Positions 23,642 through 33,508 of a stretch of DNA of 64,000 nucleotides are shown piece by piece. The DNA comes from an uncultured Oscillospiraceae bacterium. Lineage in GTDB: Bacteria > Bacillota > Clostridia > Oscillospirales > Oscillospiraceae. The translations under genes and the position numbers were made by a program. How positions within the stretch are numbered: the first letter of the stretch is position 1; the number at the start of each line of letters is the position of its first letter. The notes under the pieces were generated by a model, which worked only from the letters and a program-made list of their open reading frames with translations, was not told the origin of the DNA and ran no database searches. The DNA lies in the NCBI GenBank assembly GCA_947626345.1, contig CANQSF010000002.1:62001-126000 (forward strand), written 5' to 3'.

Positions 23642-25882
23642 TCAAATGAATGTCATCTGCTCCTCTCCCCGGTCGGCGTCGGTGAGCTTCGCGCCGGCGG
23701 CGGGAAGGGAGCGGACCCGATAGCGGGCCTGGTTCCGGATGGGGGTGTCCGCCAGAAGGGCGGCCCGGACCACCGGGTGCTTTTTCACGGTCATCACCTG
23801 CACCCCCTGGGTGGTGCGGCTGGTCTTGGGGGCCAGCAGCGCCGAGGAGAACACCACGCACCGGCCCTCGGCGGAGGTGACGGCGATCTCCTGCTCCCCC
23901 TCCAGGGGCAGCAGCGCGGCCAAGGGGCTCTTGTCGGAGCAAGCGCCGGTGAGCTTTTTCCGGTTGGTCTTGGTGGCGTAGGCCGCCAGGGGCAGCCGGG
24001 CGCATTTGCCGTTTTGGAAAAACAGCAAAATGGTGCCGGAATAGTCCCCACACAGCACCGCCGCGGCCAGGCTCTCCCCCTCGTCGAAGCCCAGCAGCCC
24101 GGGCAGATAGTCCCCCAGGGCGCTGGCCTTTGTCTCCTTCACGTCCGCCGCCCGCAGCTTGTAAGCCTGCTGCTTATCGGTGAAAAGCAGCAGCTCCGCG
24201 GAGTTGGACGCCTCCCAGTACCAGCCCAGGCCGTCGTCCTCCTTGTATTTCTGCTCGCCGCTCATGCGCAGGGACTGGGGAGTGATCTTCTTGAAGTACC
24301 CGTGCCGGGACAAAAACAGGTGCACCGGGTAGTCCTCCGCGGCGTCGGGGCCGTCGTCGAACTGCTCGATCTCCCGGGCGTACACGATGCCCGTCCGCCG
24401 GGGGGAGGGGTATTTCTTCATCACCGCTTTCAGCTCGTCGGTGATGATGGAGCGCAGCCGCCGCTTGGAGGAGAGGATGTCCTCCAGATCCCGGATCTCG
24501 TCGGCCAGGGCGGCGGTCTCCTCGGTGCGCTTGAGGATGTACTCCCGGTTGATGTTGCGCAGTTTGATCTCCGCCACGAACTCGGCCTGGACCTGGTCGA
24601 TGCCGAAGCCGATCATCAGGTTGGGCACCACCTCCGCCTCGGTCTCCGTCTCCCGGATGATGGCGATGGCCCGGTCGATGTCCAGCAGGATGGCCTTCAG
24701 GCCCTCCAGCAGGTGGAGCTTCTCCTTTTTCCGGGACATGTCGAACCACACCCGCCGCCGGACGCACTCGGTGCGCCAGGCGATCCACTCGGTGAGGATC
24801 TCGCCCACCCCCAGCACCTGGGGGGAGCCGGCGATGAGGATGTTGAAGTTGCAGGGGTAGCTGTCCTGCAGGGGCGTGAGGCGGAACAGCTTTGCCATGA
24901 GCTTTTCCGGGTCCGTGCCCCGCTTCACGTCGATGGCCAGCTTCAGCCCGCCCAGGTCCGTCTCGTCCCGCATGTCGGCGATCTCTTTGATCTTCCCGTC
25001 CTTCACCAGGTCCCGGCACTTGTCCAGGATGGCCTCCACCGTGGTGGTGTAGGGGATCTCGTAGACCTCGATGATGTGCTCCTTTTCCACGTAGCGCCAC
25101 CGGGCCCGGACGGGGAAGGAGCCACGGCCGGTGCGGTAGATCTCCGCCATCTGCCCGGCGTCGTAGACGATCTCGCCGCCGGTGGGGAAGTCCGGGGCAG
25201 GCATGGTGGAGAGGATCTCATGGTCGGGGTTTTTCAGAAGCTCGATGGTGGTCTGGCATACCTCCGCCAGGTTGAAGCCGCAGATCTGGCTGGCCATGCC
25301 CACGGCGATGCCCAGATTGGCGCTGACCAGCACGTTGGGGAAGCTGGTGGGCAGCAGCGTGGGCTCGGTGGTGGAGTTATCGTAGTTGGGCACGAAGTCC
25401 ACCGTGTCCTTGTCGATGTCCCGGAACAGCTCCGCGCAGATGGGGGCCAGCTTGGCCTCGGTGTACCGGCTGGCGGCGTAGGCCATATCCCGGCTGTACA
25501 CCTTGCCGAAGTTGCCCTTGGAGTCCACGAAGGGGGCGTTCAGGGCCTGGTTGTCCGCAGTCAGGCGGACCATGGTCTCGTAGATGGCCGCGTCCCCGTG
25601 GGGGTTATAGTGCATGGTCTGGCCCACGATGTTGGCGCTCTTGGTCCGGGCGCCGTTGAGGAGCCCCATGCGGTACATGCAGTACAGCAGCTTTCTGTGG
25701 CTGGGCTTGAACCCGTCGATCTCCGGGATGGCCCGGGAGACGATGACGCTCATGGCGTAGGGCATGAAGTTCTGCTCCAGGGTGTGGGTGATGGGCTGGT
25801 CGATGACCTCGCCCCGCAGGCCCATCACGTTGGGGTCCTCGCCCCGCTTTTTTGGTTCGTTGTCTTTCGCTTTGCGTGCCAT
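23642..25882 (-). CDS. Type II DNA topoisomerase subunit A (ParC/GyrA-like, divergent)
   Basis: A 746-residue topoisomerase A subunit. The catalytic Tyr140 lies in AASRYTEAKL. The DNA gate helix is HYNPHGDAAIYETMVRL, with Ala98 and Glu102 at the sites equivalent to E. coli GyrA Ser83 and Asp87. A shortened C-terminal beta-propeller region follows residue 500. The sequence departs from standard GyrA in many places and pairs with the divergent B subunit 10 bases upstream, so it is probably topoisomerase IV or an extra type II enzyme; gyrase would be encoded elsewhere. Confidence 0.85.
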   Translation of the reverse strand: MARKAKDNEPKKRGEDPNVMGLRGEVIDQPITHTLEQNFMPYAMSVIVSRAIPEIDGFKPSHRKLLYCMYRMGLLNGARTKSANIVGQTMHYNPHGDAAIYETMVRLTADNQALNAPFVDSKGNFGKVYSRDMAYAASRYTEAKLAPICAELFRDIDKDTVDFVPNYDNSTTEPTLLPTSFPNVLVSANLGIAVGMASQICGFNLAEVCQTTIELLKNPDHEILSTMPAPDFPTGGEIVYDAGQMAEIYRTGRGSFPVRARWRYVEKEHIIEVYEIPYTTTVEAILDKCRDLVKDGKIKEIADMRDETDLGGLKLAIDVKRGTDPEKLMAKLFRLTPLQDSYPCNFNILIAGSPQVLGVGEILTEWIAWRTECVRRRVWFDMSRKKEKLHLLEGLKAILLDIDRAIAIIRETETEAEVVPNLMIGFGIDQVQAEFVAEIKLRNINREYILKRTEETAALADEIRDLEDILSSKRRLRSIITDELKAVMKKYPSPRRTGIVYAREIEQFDDGPDAAEDYPVHLFLSRHGYFKKITPQSLRMSGEQKYKEDDGLGWYWEASNSAELLLFTDKQQAYKLRAADVKETKASALGDYLPGLLGFDEGESLAAAVLCGDYSGTILLFFQNGKCARLPLAAYATKTNRKKLTGACSDKSPLAALLPLEGEQEIAVTSAEGRCVVFSSALLAPKTSRTTQGVQVMTVKKHPVVRAALLADTPIRNQARYRVRSLPAAGAKLTDADRGEEQMTFI

Positions 25883-25892
25883 GTGTCACCTC

Positions 25893-27875
25893 TTACGATA
25901 TATCCGCCAGCTCGAGGAATTTATATCCCTCCTGGGCGATGTGGTTCTTACGCCCCTCCAGGTCGTTGCCCTCGAACAGCTCGAACCAGTAGGCGGTGCG
26001 CTCCGCGTCCTCCGGCATCACCCGGATCAGCCGCCGGGTCTGGGGGTTCATGGTGGTCAGCCACATCATCTCCGCGGAGTTCTCGCCCAGGCCCTTGGAG
26101 CGGTTGACGGCGAACTTCGCCTTGCCCAGATCCTCCACGATCTTGTTCTTCTCCCCGTCGGAGTAGGCGTACCAGGTCTTCTCCCGGCAGGTGATCTCGT
26201 ACAGGGGCGACTCGGCGATGTACACATACCCCTCCCGGATGAGGGTGGGGGTCAGCCGCCACAGCATGGTGAGGATCAGGGTGCGGATCTGGAAGCCGTC
26301 CACGTCCGCGTCGGTGCAGATGACCACCTTGTTCCAGCGCAGGTTGGCCAGATCGAAGCTGTTCAGGTCCTTGCCGTGCTTTTCCACCTCTACGCCGCAG
26401 CCCAGCACCTTCAATAGGTCGGTGATGATGTCGCTTTTGAAGATACGCGTATAATCGGCCTTCAGGCAGTTGAGGATCTTGCCCCGCACGGGCATGATGC
26501 CCTGGAATTCCGCGTCCCGGCCCATCTTGCAGGAGCCCAGGGCGCTGTCGCCCTCCACGATGTACAGCTCCCGCCGGCCCGCGTCCCGGCTGCGGCAGTC
26601 CACGAATTTCTCCACCCGGCTGACGATGTCCATGGAGCCGGTGAGCTTTTTCTTGATGTTCAGCCGCTGGCGCTCTGCCTGCTCCCGGCTGCGCTTGTTG
26701 ATGAGCACCTGCTCGGCCATCCTGTCCGCCTCGGCCTTGTGCTCGATGCACCAGATCTCCAGCTTCTGCTTGAAGAAGTCGGTCATGGCCTCCTGGATGA
26801 ACCGGTTGTTGATGGCCTTTTTCGTCTGGTTCTCATAGCTGGTCTGGGTGGAGAAACAGCTGGTCACCAGCACCAGACAGTCCTGCACGTCCTGGAAGGA
26901 GATCTTCGACTCGTTTTTCTGGTACTTGCCGATCTTCTTGATGTAGGCGTCCACGGCGTAGACGAAGCCCAGCTTCGCCGCCTTGTCCGGCGCGCCGCCG
27001 TGCTCCAGCCAGGAGGAGTTGTGGTAGTATTCCAGCAGATTCACCCGGTTGGAGAAGCAGAACGCCGCGGACAGCTTCACCTTGTACTCCGGCTTGTCCG
27101 GCCGGTCCCTGCCCCGGCGCTCCGCCTCGATGAACACCGGCGCGGTGAGGGTGTTCTCCCCGGCGGTCTCAGTGACGTAGTCCAATATGCCCTGCTCGTA
27201 CACGTAGTCGGTGGTCTCGAACTTGCTGCCGTGCTGGATGCGCAGCCGGAAGGTGACGCCGGCGTTCACCACCGCCTGCCGGCGCAGGGTCTGGCGGAAC
27301 CACTCCTCCGGGATGTCCGTGTCCGTGAACACCGCCAGGTCCGGCTTCCACCGGTGGGTGGTGCCGGTCTTTTTCCGGTCCATGGGGGACTTTTTCAGCG
27401 CCCCCACGATCTCGCCCTTTTCAAAGTGCAGATCGTACCGGGTGCCGTCCCGCCAGACGGTCACGTCCATGTATTCGGAGGCGTACTGGGTGGCGCAGGC
27501 GCCCAGCCCGTTCAGGCCCAGGGAGTACTCGTAGCTCTCCCCCTCCTCGTTTTCATACTTGCCGCCGGCGTACAGCTCGCAGTACACCAGCTCCCAGTTA
27601 TACCGGCCCTCCGCCGGGTTGAAATCCACCGGGCAGCCCCGGCCGAAGTCCTCCACCTGGATGGACCGGTCCTCGAACCGGGTGACGGTGATCACATCGC
27701 CGTAGCCCGCCCGGGCCTCGTCGATGGAGTTGGACAGGATCTCGAACACCGAGTGCTCACAGCCCTCCAGCCCGTCGGAGCCGAAGATGACCCCGGGGCG
27801 CTTGCGCACCCGGTCCGCCCCCTTCAGCTGGCTGATGGATTCGTTGCCGTATATCTCCTTCTTTGCCTTTGCCAT
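25893..27875 (-). CDS. Type II DNA topoisomerase subunit B (ParE/GyrB-like, divergent)
   Basis: A 660-residue ATPase subunit. GHKL motifs are EILSNSIDEARAG, DFGRGCPVDF and GLNGLGACATQ; the transducer lysine lies in NQTKKAINN. TOPRIM residues are EGDSALGSCK and TDADVDGFQ. The end reads NDLEGRKNHI, where GyrB/ParE usually have VxxRRxFI. The ATG at 27875 follows GAGGAAACC; the longer frame upstream spans the promoter. It is transcribed with the A subunit. Such divergent B/A pairs are found in Clostridia alongside gyrase. Confidence 0.86.
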   Translation of the reverse strand: MAKAKKEIYGNESISQLKGADRVRKRPGVIFGSDGLEGCEHSVFEILSNSIDEARAGYGDVITVTRFEDRSIQVEDFGRGCPVDFNPAEGRYNWELVYCELYAGGKYENEEGESYEYSLGLNGLGACATQYASEYMDVTVWRDGTRYDLHFEKGEIVGALKKSPMDRKKTGTTHRWKPDLAVFTDTDIPEEWFRQTLRRQAVVNAGVTFRLRIQHGSKFETTDYVYEQGILDYVTETAGENTLTAPVFIEAERRGRDRPDKPEYKVKLSAAFCFSNRVNLLEYYHNSSWLEHGGAPDKAAKLGFVYAVDAYIKKIGKYQKNESKISFQDVQDCLVLVTSCFSTQTSYENQTKKAINNRFIQEAMTDFFKQKLEIWCIEHKAEADRMAEQVLINKRSREQAERQRLNIKKKLTGSMDIVSRVEKFVDCRSRDAGRRELYIVEGDSALGSCKMGRDAEFQGIMPVRGKILNCLKADYTRIFKSDIITDLLKVLGCGVEVEKHGKDLNSFDLANLRWNKVVICTDADVDGFQIRTLILTMLWRLTPTLIREGYVYIAESPLYEITCREKTWYAYSDGEKNKIVEDLGKAKFAVNRSKGLGENSAEMMWLTTMNPQTRRLIRVMPEDAERTAYWFELFEGNDLEGRKNHIAQEGYKFLELADIS

Positions 27876-27939
27876 GGTTTCCTCGCTTCTGCATTCAATA
27901 TCTTGTTGTCCGGTGGACATAATTGACCATTATAGGCGC

Positions 27940-27967
27940 ATTATACCATAGTTATAAAAAAAATCAA
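27940..27967 (-). promoter_or_regulatory. Promoter of the topoisomerase operon
   Basis: Minus strand TTGATT (27962-27967), 16-base T-rich spacer, TATAAT (27940-27945). The -35 region lies in the T tail of the hairpin at 27968-27989. Confidence 0.68.
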
Positions 27968-27989
27968 GGCGGGGGCGTCAGCCCCCGCC
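27968..27989 (-). other. GC hairpin with T-rich tail overlapping the topoisomerase promoter
   Basis: Minus strand stem GGCGGGGGC/GCCCCCGCC with a TGAC loop followed by TTGATTTTTTTT has the form of a terminator. No minus-strand gene lies upstream for over 1 kb, so its role is unclear. Confidence 0.5.
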
Positions 27990-28078
27990 AAGCGGATCGC
28001 GCGTGTTCTCTCTCTGGCCATAGTATACGTCTAAAACCGCTCCGGCGCAAATACAATTTATGGAAAGGAGCGTGTCCC

Positions 28079-28348
28079 ATGATGCCTGACTGTGTCCTGA
28101 AGGCCCTGTTCGTGACGGCGGGGCTGTGGCTGATCCGGATGGCCCTGGCGTGCGCCCGGGAGACGAAGCGGCTGTGGGCGGCGTGGGCGCTGAACGCCCT
28201 GGCGGGGCTGGCGGCGCTGCTGACCGCCAACGCCCTGGGGGCGCTGAAGGGCCTGGGCGTGGGCCTGAACGGGCTGACGGCGGCGGTGTCCGCCGTGCTG
28301 GGCCCGCCCGGGGTGGGGCTGCTGTGGGGCATAAAATACCTGCTGTGA
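28079..28348 (+). CDS. BofA-family protein (pro-sigma-K processing inhibitor type)
   Basis: An 89-residue protein with two to three hydrophobic helices. The C-terminal LTAAVSAVLGPPGVGLLWGIKYLL follows the BofA pattern, N-x-x-T...S-x-x-LG-x-PGV...LL. In Bacillus, BofA holds the SpoIVFB protease inactive in the mother cell membrane. Presence of this family suggests a spore-former lineage. AAAGGAG lies 8 bases before tandem ATGs. I see no clear housekeeping promoter, which would fit sporulation-specific control. Confidence 0.72.
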   Translation: MMPDCVLKALFVTAGLWLIRMALACARETKRLWAAWALNALAGLAALLTANALGALKGLGVGLNGLTAAVSAVLGPPGVGLLWGIKYLL

Positions 28349-28426
28349 GCTGTGTTGATTTACCAAACCAAATCGAGAAAGTCCCGGCGCATCTTATGCC
28401 ATTGTGACAAATCTTTTCCCGGACGG

Positions 28427-28455
28427 TTGACAGAGCCGGGGCGGGATGGTATGAT
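28427..28455 (+). promoter_or_regulatory. Promoter of the lysine riboswitch-ABC transporter operon
   Basis: TTGACA (28427-28432), 17 bases, TATGAT (28450-28455); about 25 bases before the riboswitch aptamer. Confidence 0.85.
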
Positions 28456-28474
28456 GTGCACGCTTGAAAAATGA

Positions 28475-28650
28475 ATCGCTGAACAGAGGCGCGGTTTTCA
28501 TCAGTACCGCCGTCCAGGGCCAGACAGCCGGACACGGGAAAGGGAACGCCGCCGAAGCGGATGGGAAGTGTCTGCTCCCCCTTCGCTGGGCCGTCGGAGA
28601 ACATCCGCCGGACTGTCACAAGTTTTTGTGGAGCGCTGTCATGGCCGATG
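28475..28650 (+). ncRNA. Lysine riboswitch (L box)
   Basis: The 5' leader carries the L-box core elements in order: AGAGGCGCGG (28485), CATCAGTACCGCC, GCCGCCGAAGCGG, TTCGCTGGGCCGTCGG, ACTGTCACA and GTGGAGCGCTGTC (ending about 28640). These are the conserved junction and loop blocks of the lysine-binding five-helix aptamer. A terminator follows 30 bases later, so lysine binding should switch the operon off. This assigns lysine as the probable substrate of the downstream importer. Confidence 0.93.
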
Positions 28651-28681
28651 GAAGCCCGCATGGGCGTAATCCGAACTTCCG

Positions 28682-28710
28682 TGGATCGCTTGACAAAGCG
28701 ATCCATTTTT
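28682..28710 (+). terminator. Expression-platform terminator of the lysine riboswitch
   Basis: A 10-bp perfect stem TGGATCGCTT/AAGCGATCCA with a GACA loop followed by TTTTT, between the aptamer and the first ribosome site. Confidence 0.9.
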
Positions 28711-28754
28711 CTTGCGAAAAAAACTTTTGAGCAAGAAAAGGAGAAACGAAGAAA

Positions 28755-29702
28755 ATGAGAAGACTGACTGCTCTTGTGATGGCACTGCTGATGGTGCTGG
28801 CCCTGACCGCCTGCGGCGGCAGCGGCGCCGCCCAGACCAACGACGAGGCCCAGGCCGCCCTGGATGAGGCCCTGGCCGCCATCCCCCCCGTGCCCGACCT
28901 CACCGGCGTGGACACCAGCGCCATCCCCGGCCTGGAGGACGGCGTGTTCACCGTGGGCATGGAGTGCGCCTACGCCCCCTACAACTGGACCCAGCCCGAC
29001 GACTCCTACGGCGCCGTGCCCATCTCCAATGTGGACGGCTCCTACGCCAACGGCTATGACGTGATGATGGCCAAGCGCATCTGCGAGGCCTACGGCTGGG
29101 AGCTGGAGGTGGTCTCCAGCGCCTGGGCGTCCCTGACCCCGGCTGTCCAGTCCCAGACCATGGACGCCAACATCGCCGGCCAGTCCATGACCGCCGACCG
29201 CATGGCCGAGGTGGACATGGCGGGCCCCTACATCTACGCCACCATCGTGTGCCTGACCACCAAGGACAGCGAGTTCGCCTCCGCCACCTCCATCGCGGAC
29301 CTGGCCGGCGGCACCTGCACCAGCCAGTCCGGCACCATCTGGTATGACACCTGCCTGCCCCAGATCCAGGACGCGGAGATCCTGCCCCCTGCGGAGACCG
29401 CCCCGGCCATGATCATGCAGCTGGAGACCGGCACCGTGGACTTTGTCTGCACCGATATGCCCACCGCCCTGGCCGCCGTGGCCAAGAACGATCAGCTGGT
29501 CATCCTGAACTTCTCCGGCACCGACGGGGACTTCCAGTTCGCCGATGAGGCGGAGCGGGCCGAGAACGTGAACATCGGCATCTCCGTGCGCAAGGGCAAC
29601 ACTGAGCTGCTGGACGCCATCAACACCGTTCTGGCCGACTATACCTCCGAGGACTTCGACACCCTCATGGGGGCGGCCATCGCCATCCAGCCCGAGGTGT
29701 GA
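28755..29702 (+). CDS. Amino-acid ABC transporter substrate-binding lipoprotein (probable lysine)
   Basis: A 315-residue type 3 periplasmic-binding-protein-fold lipoprotein. Signal peptide with LALTAC (Cys20), a 35-residue linker, then the two lobes (GVFTVGMECAYAPYNW...GYDVMMAKRI...). Polar-amino-acid binding family features are visible. AAAGGAG lies about 11 bases before the ATG. It is the first gene under the lysine riboswitch, so lysine or a cationic analogue is the likely ligand (inference from the riboswitch). Confidence 0.92.
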   Translation: MRRLTALVMALLMVLALTACGGSGAAQTNDEAQAALDEALAAIPPVPDLTGVDTSAIPGLEDGVFTVGMECAYAPYNWTQPDDSYGAVPISNVDGSYANGYDVMMAKRICEAYGWELEVVSSAWASLTPAVQSQTMDANIAGQSMTADRMAEVDMAGPYIYATIVCLTTKDSEFASATSIADLAGGTCTSQSGTIWYDTCLPQIQDAEILPPAETAPAMIMQLETGTVDFVCTDMPTALAAVAKNDQLVILNFSGTDGDFQFADEAERAENVNIGISVRKGNTELLDAINTVLADYTSEDFDTLMGAAIAIQPEV

Positions 29703-29723
29703 CTTATCCCCGGCGACCTGACG

Positions 29724-29755
29724 GCCCCTTCCCCGGCTCCCGCCGGGGGAGGGGC
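29724..29755 (+). other. Intercistronic mRNA stem-loop
   Basis: A 14-bp stem (one G-T pair) with a TCCC loop and no T tract lies between the binding-protein and permease genes. Such structures usually stabilise the upstream message, so that more binding protein than permease is made. Confidence 0.6.
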
Positions 29756-29781
29756 ATCCCGCTGAAAGGACAGTCCGTTAT

Positions 29782-30657
29782 ATGAACGTGTTTTCCAAAC
29801 TGATCTACGACATCGGCCGGCTGTGGGGCAAGTACTGGGGCTCCTATCTCAACGGCGTGAAGAACACCCTGATCCTGGCGGTGGTGGCCACGGCCATCGG
29901 CGTGGTCATCGGCCTGGTGTGCGGCATCCTGAACACCATCCCCTGCTCCAAAAACGACCCCTTGCCCAAGCGGGTGCTGCTGAAGGTCATCCGGTTCATC
30001 GTCCGGGCCTACGTGGAGATCTTCCGGGGCACCCCCATGGTGCTGCAGGCGGTGTTCATCTACTACGGCCTGCCCTACTTTTCCAACAACGCCCTGCGCT
30101 TCAGCAGCGTGTGGGCGGCGGCCATCCTGGTGGTGTCCATCAACACCGGCGCCTACATGGCCGAGTCCGTCCGGGGCGGCATCATCTCCGTGGACCCGGG
30201 CCAGACCGAGGGGGCCATGGCCATCGGCATGAACCACTTCCAGACCATGGTGAACGTGATCCTGCCCCAGGCCTTCCGCAACATCATCCCCCAGATCGGC
30301 AACAACTTCATCATCAACATCAAGGACACCTCCGTCATGTTCATCATCTCCTTCACGGAGTTTTTCGCCTTCCACCAGTACATCACCGGCGTGAACAACC
30401 TCTACTTCCCCTCCGCCGCCATCGAGATGGTGGGCTACCTGACCATGACGCTGATCGCCTCGTTCCTGCTGCGGGCACTGGAGAAGCGGCTGGACGGCTC
30501 CGACAACTACGAGCTGGTCAGCGAGGACCAGCTGGTCATGGCCGCCGGCACCTACAACCACCCGGACCGGGGCACGCCCTTCGACGAGCGCAACCCGGAA
30601 TACCGGGAAAAAGTACGGCAGGAGCTGAAATACGGCAGGCCAAAGGGGGACCGGTGA
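29782..30657 (+). CDS. Amino-acid ABC transporter permease (probable lysine)
   Basis: A 291-residue membrane permease of the HisM/GlnP family. About five helices; the EAA loop reads [25 protein letters not shown] around residues 133-155, and the family block [20 protein letters not shown] is near residues 79-98. The C-terminal 50 residues form a charged tail ([12 protein letters not shown]...) longer than in most relatives. It ends one base before the ATPase gene. Confidence 0.92.
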   Translation: MNVFSKLIYDIGRLWGKYWGSYLNGVKNTLILAVVATAIGVVIGLVCGILNTIPCSKNDPLPKRVLLKVIRFIVRAYVEIFRGTPMVLQAVFIYYGLPYFSNNALRFSSVWAAAILVVSINTGAYMAESVRGGIISVDPGQTEGAMAIGMNHFQTMVNVILPQAFRNIIPQIGNNFIINIKDTSVMFIISFTEFFAFHQYITGVNNLYFPSAAIEMVGYLTMTLIASFLLRALEKRLDGSDNYELVSEDQLVMAAGTYNHPDRGTPFDERNPEYREKVRQELKYGRPKGDR

Positions 30658-30658
30658 T

Positions 30659-31399
30659 ATGGCGGATATGATCCTGGAGATACGTCACCTGTCGAAGAGC
30701 TTCGGCTCCCATGAGGTGCTGCGCGACATCGACTTCACCGTCTCCAAGGGGGACGTGACCGCCATCATCGGCGCCTCCGGCTCCGGCAAGAGCACCCTGC
30801 TGCGGTGCATCAATCTGCTGGAGATCCCCACCAGCGGGGAGATCCTCTTCCACGGCAAGGACGTGACCGGCAAGGGCGTCAACGCCCCGGAGTACCGCTC
30901 CCACGTGGGGATGGTGTTCCAGTCCTTCAACCTGTTCGCCAACATGACCGTGCTGGAAAACTGCGTCCGCGGCCAGGTAAAGGTGCTGAAAAAGAGCAAG
31001 GCGGAGGCGAAGGACAACGCCCTGCGCCATCTGCAGCGGGTGGGCATGGCGCCCTACATCAACGCCAAGCCCCGGCAGCTCTCCGGCGGCCAGAAGCAGC
31101 GGGTGGCCATCGCCCGGGCCCTGGCCATGGGGCCGGAGGTGCTGCTGTTCGACGAGCCCACCAGCGCCCTGGACCCGGAGATGGTGGGGGAGGTGCTGGC
31201 CGTCATGCAGGACCTGGCGGCGGGAGGCATGACCATGCTAGTGGTCACCCATGAGATGGCCTTCGCCCGGGACGTGTCCACCCAGGTGGTGTACATGTCG
31301 GAGGGGGTCATCTGCGAGCAGGGCGCGCCGGCGGACGTGCTGGAAAAGCCGCAGATGCAGCAGACGAAGGACTTTTTGGCCCGCTTCCGGAAGGGCTGA
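30659..31399 (+). CDS. Amino-acid ABC transporter ATP-binding protein (probable lysine)
   Basis: A 246-residue ATPase: Walker [10 protein letters not shown] (residues 39-47), Q-loop FQSFNLF, signature LSGGQKQR, Walker [15 protein letters not shown] and switch His in VVTHEM. It matches the GlnQ/HisP group. It completes the three-gene riboswitch-controlled importer. A strong terminator follows 15 bases later. Confidence 0.94.
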   Translation: MADMILEIRHLSKSFGSHEVLRDIDFTVSKGDVTAIIGASGSGKSTLLRCINLLEIPTSGEILFHGKDVTGKGVNAPEYRSHVGMVFQSFNLFANMTVLENCVRGQVKVLKKSKAEAKDNALRHLQRVGMAPYINAKPRQLSGGQKQRVAIARALAMGPEVLLFDEPTSALDPEMVGEVLAVMQDLAAGGMTMLVVTHEMAFARDVSTQVVYMSEGVICEQGAPADVLEKPQMQQTKDFLARFRKG

Positions 31400-31414
31400 A
31401 AAACACATACAAAA

Positions 31415-31441
31415 ACGGGACGGCCGCGCCGTCCCGTTTTT
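31415..31441 (+). terminator. Terminator of the lysine ABC transporter operon
   Basis: 10-bp stem ACGGGACGGC/GCCGTCCCGT with a CGC loop, followed by TTTTT. Confidence 0.88.
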
Positions 31442-31508
31442 CGTCCCGTCCCGCAGGGCTCCGGCCCGCCGGGGCGTTCATTTTTTTGGAAAAGGTTTCA
31501 TTTTGTAC

Positions 31509-31537
31509 TTGACATAAAAACATTATCGAACTAAAAT
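31509..31537 (+). promoter_or_regulatory. Promoter of the RNase Y gene
   Basis: TTGACA (31509-31514), 17 bases, TAAAAT (31532-31537). The leader before the start codon is about 115 nt and has no hairpin with a T tract. Confidence 0.82.
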
Positions 31538-31661
31538 TAATTAGTTACAGTGGGGTCATTGGATGCTTTCCCCGCTGTTGCGTCCTTGATTTACCGGATG
31601 GGGTGCTTGATACCCGCCGTATGTGAAGAGATCGTAGGAATAGGAGGTGTGTATACTTAGA

Positions 31662-33203
<1,542 letters not shown>

Positions 33204-33214
33204 CGACAGACAGC

Positions 33215-33246
33215 AAAAGCCCGGTGCGTTCGCACCGGGCTTTTTT
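33215..33246 (+). terminator. Terminator after rny
   Basis: GC stem AAGCCCGGTGC/GCACCGGGCTT followed by six T and TGTTG. Confidence 0.88.
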
Positions 33247-33264
33247 GTTGTTCCCGACCTTGCA

Positions 33265-33376
33265 GGCCCCCTTGTGAAAGGGGGCTGTCGCCGCCGCTAG
33301 GCGGTGACTGGGGGATCGCTTATTCCGACGACGATCCCCCCCGGCCTGCGGGCCACCCCCCTTTAACAAGGGGGGC
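33265..33376 (+). repeat. Intergenic palindromic repeat, copy C1 (112 bp, complete form)
   Basis: Ends are near-perfect inverted repeats: GGCCCCCTTGTGAAAGGGGG and CCCCCCTTTAACAAGGGGGGC. Nested inside are a CGCCGCC/GGCGG hairpin and GGGGGATCG facing CGATCCCCCC. It is the simplest complete copy in the window. It lies 18 bases after the rny terminator. Confidence 0.82.
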
Positions 33377-33414
33377 TTTGTATGCGCTGACGGGAGGCGG
33401 AGAGGTCGTACTTG

Positions 33415-33467
33415 CTCCGACAACAATCCCTCCGGCCTGCGGGCCACCCCCCTTTGACAAGGGGGGC
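33415..33467 (+). repeat. Intergenic palindromic repeat, right-half copy C2
   Basis: Repeats the right half of C1 (CTCCGACAACAATCCC...CCCCCCTTTGACAAGGGGGGC). A TGACGGGAGGCG motif follows both C1 and C2, so the right half with its flank was duplicated in tandem. Confidence 0.75.
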
Positions 33468-33508
33468 ATTTTATGTGTTGACGGGAGGCGCCATAGCCCG
33501 CCGGGCTG

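Noticed and set aside
23504..26107. An 867-residue open frame opposite the topoisomerase A subunit
   Set aside because: Antisense of a clear topoisomerase gene and crosses three gene boundaries.
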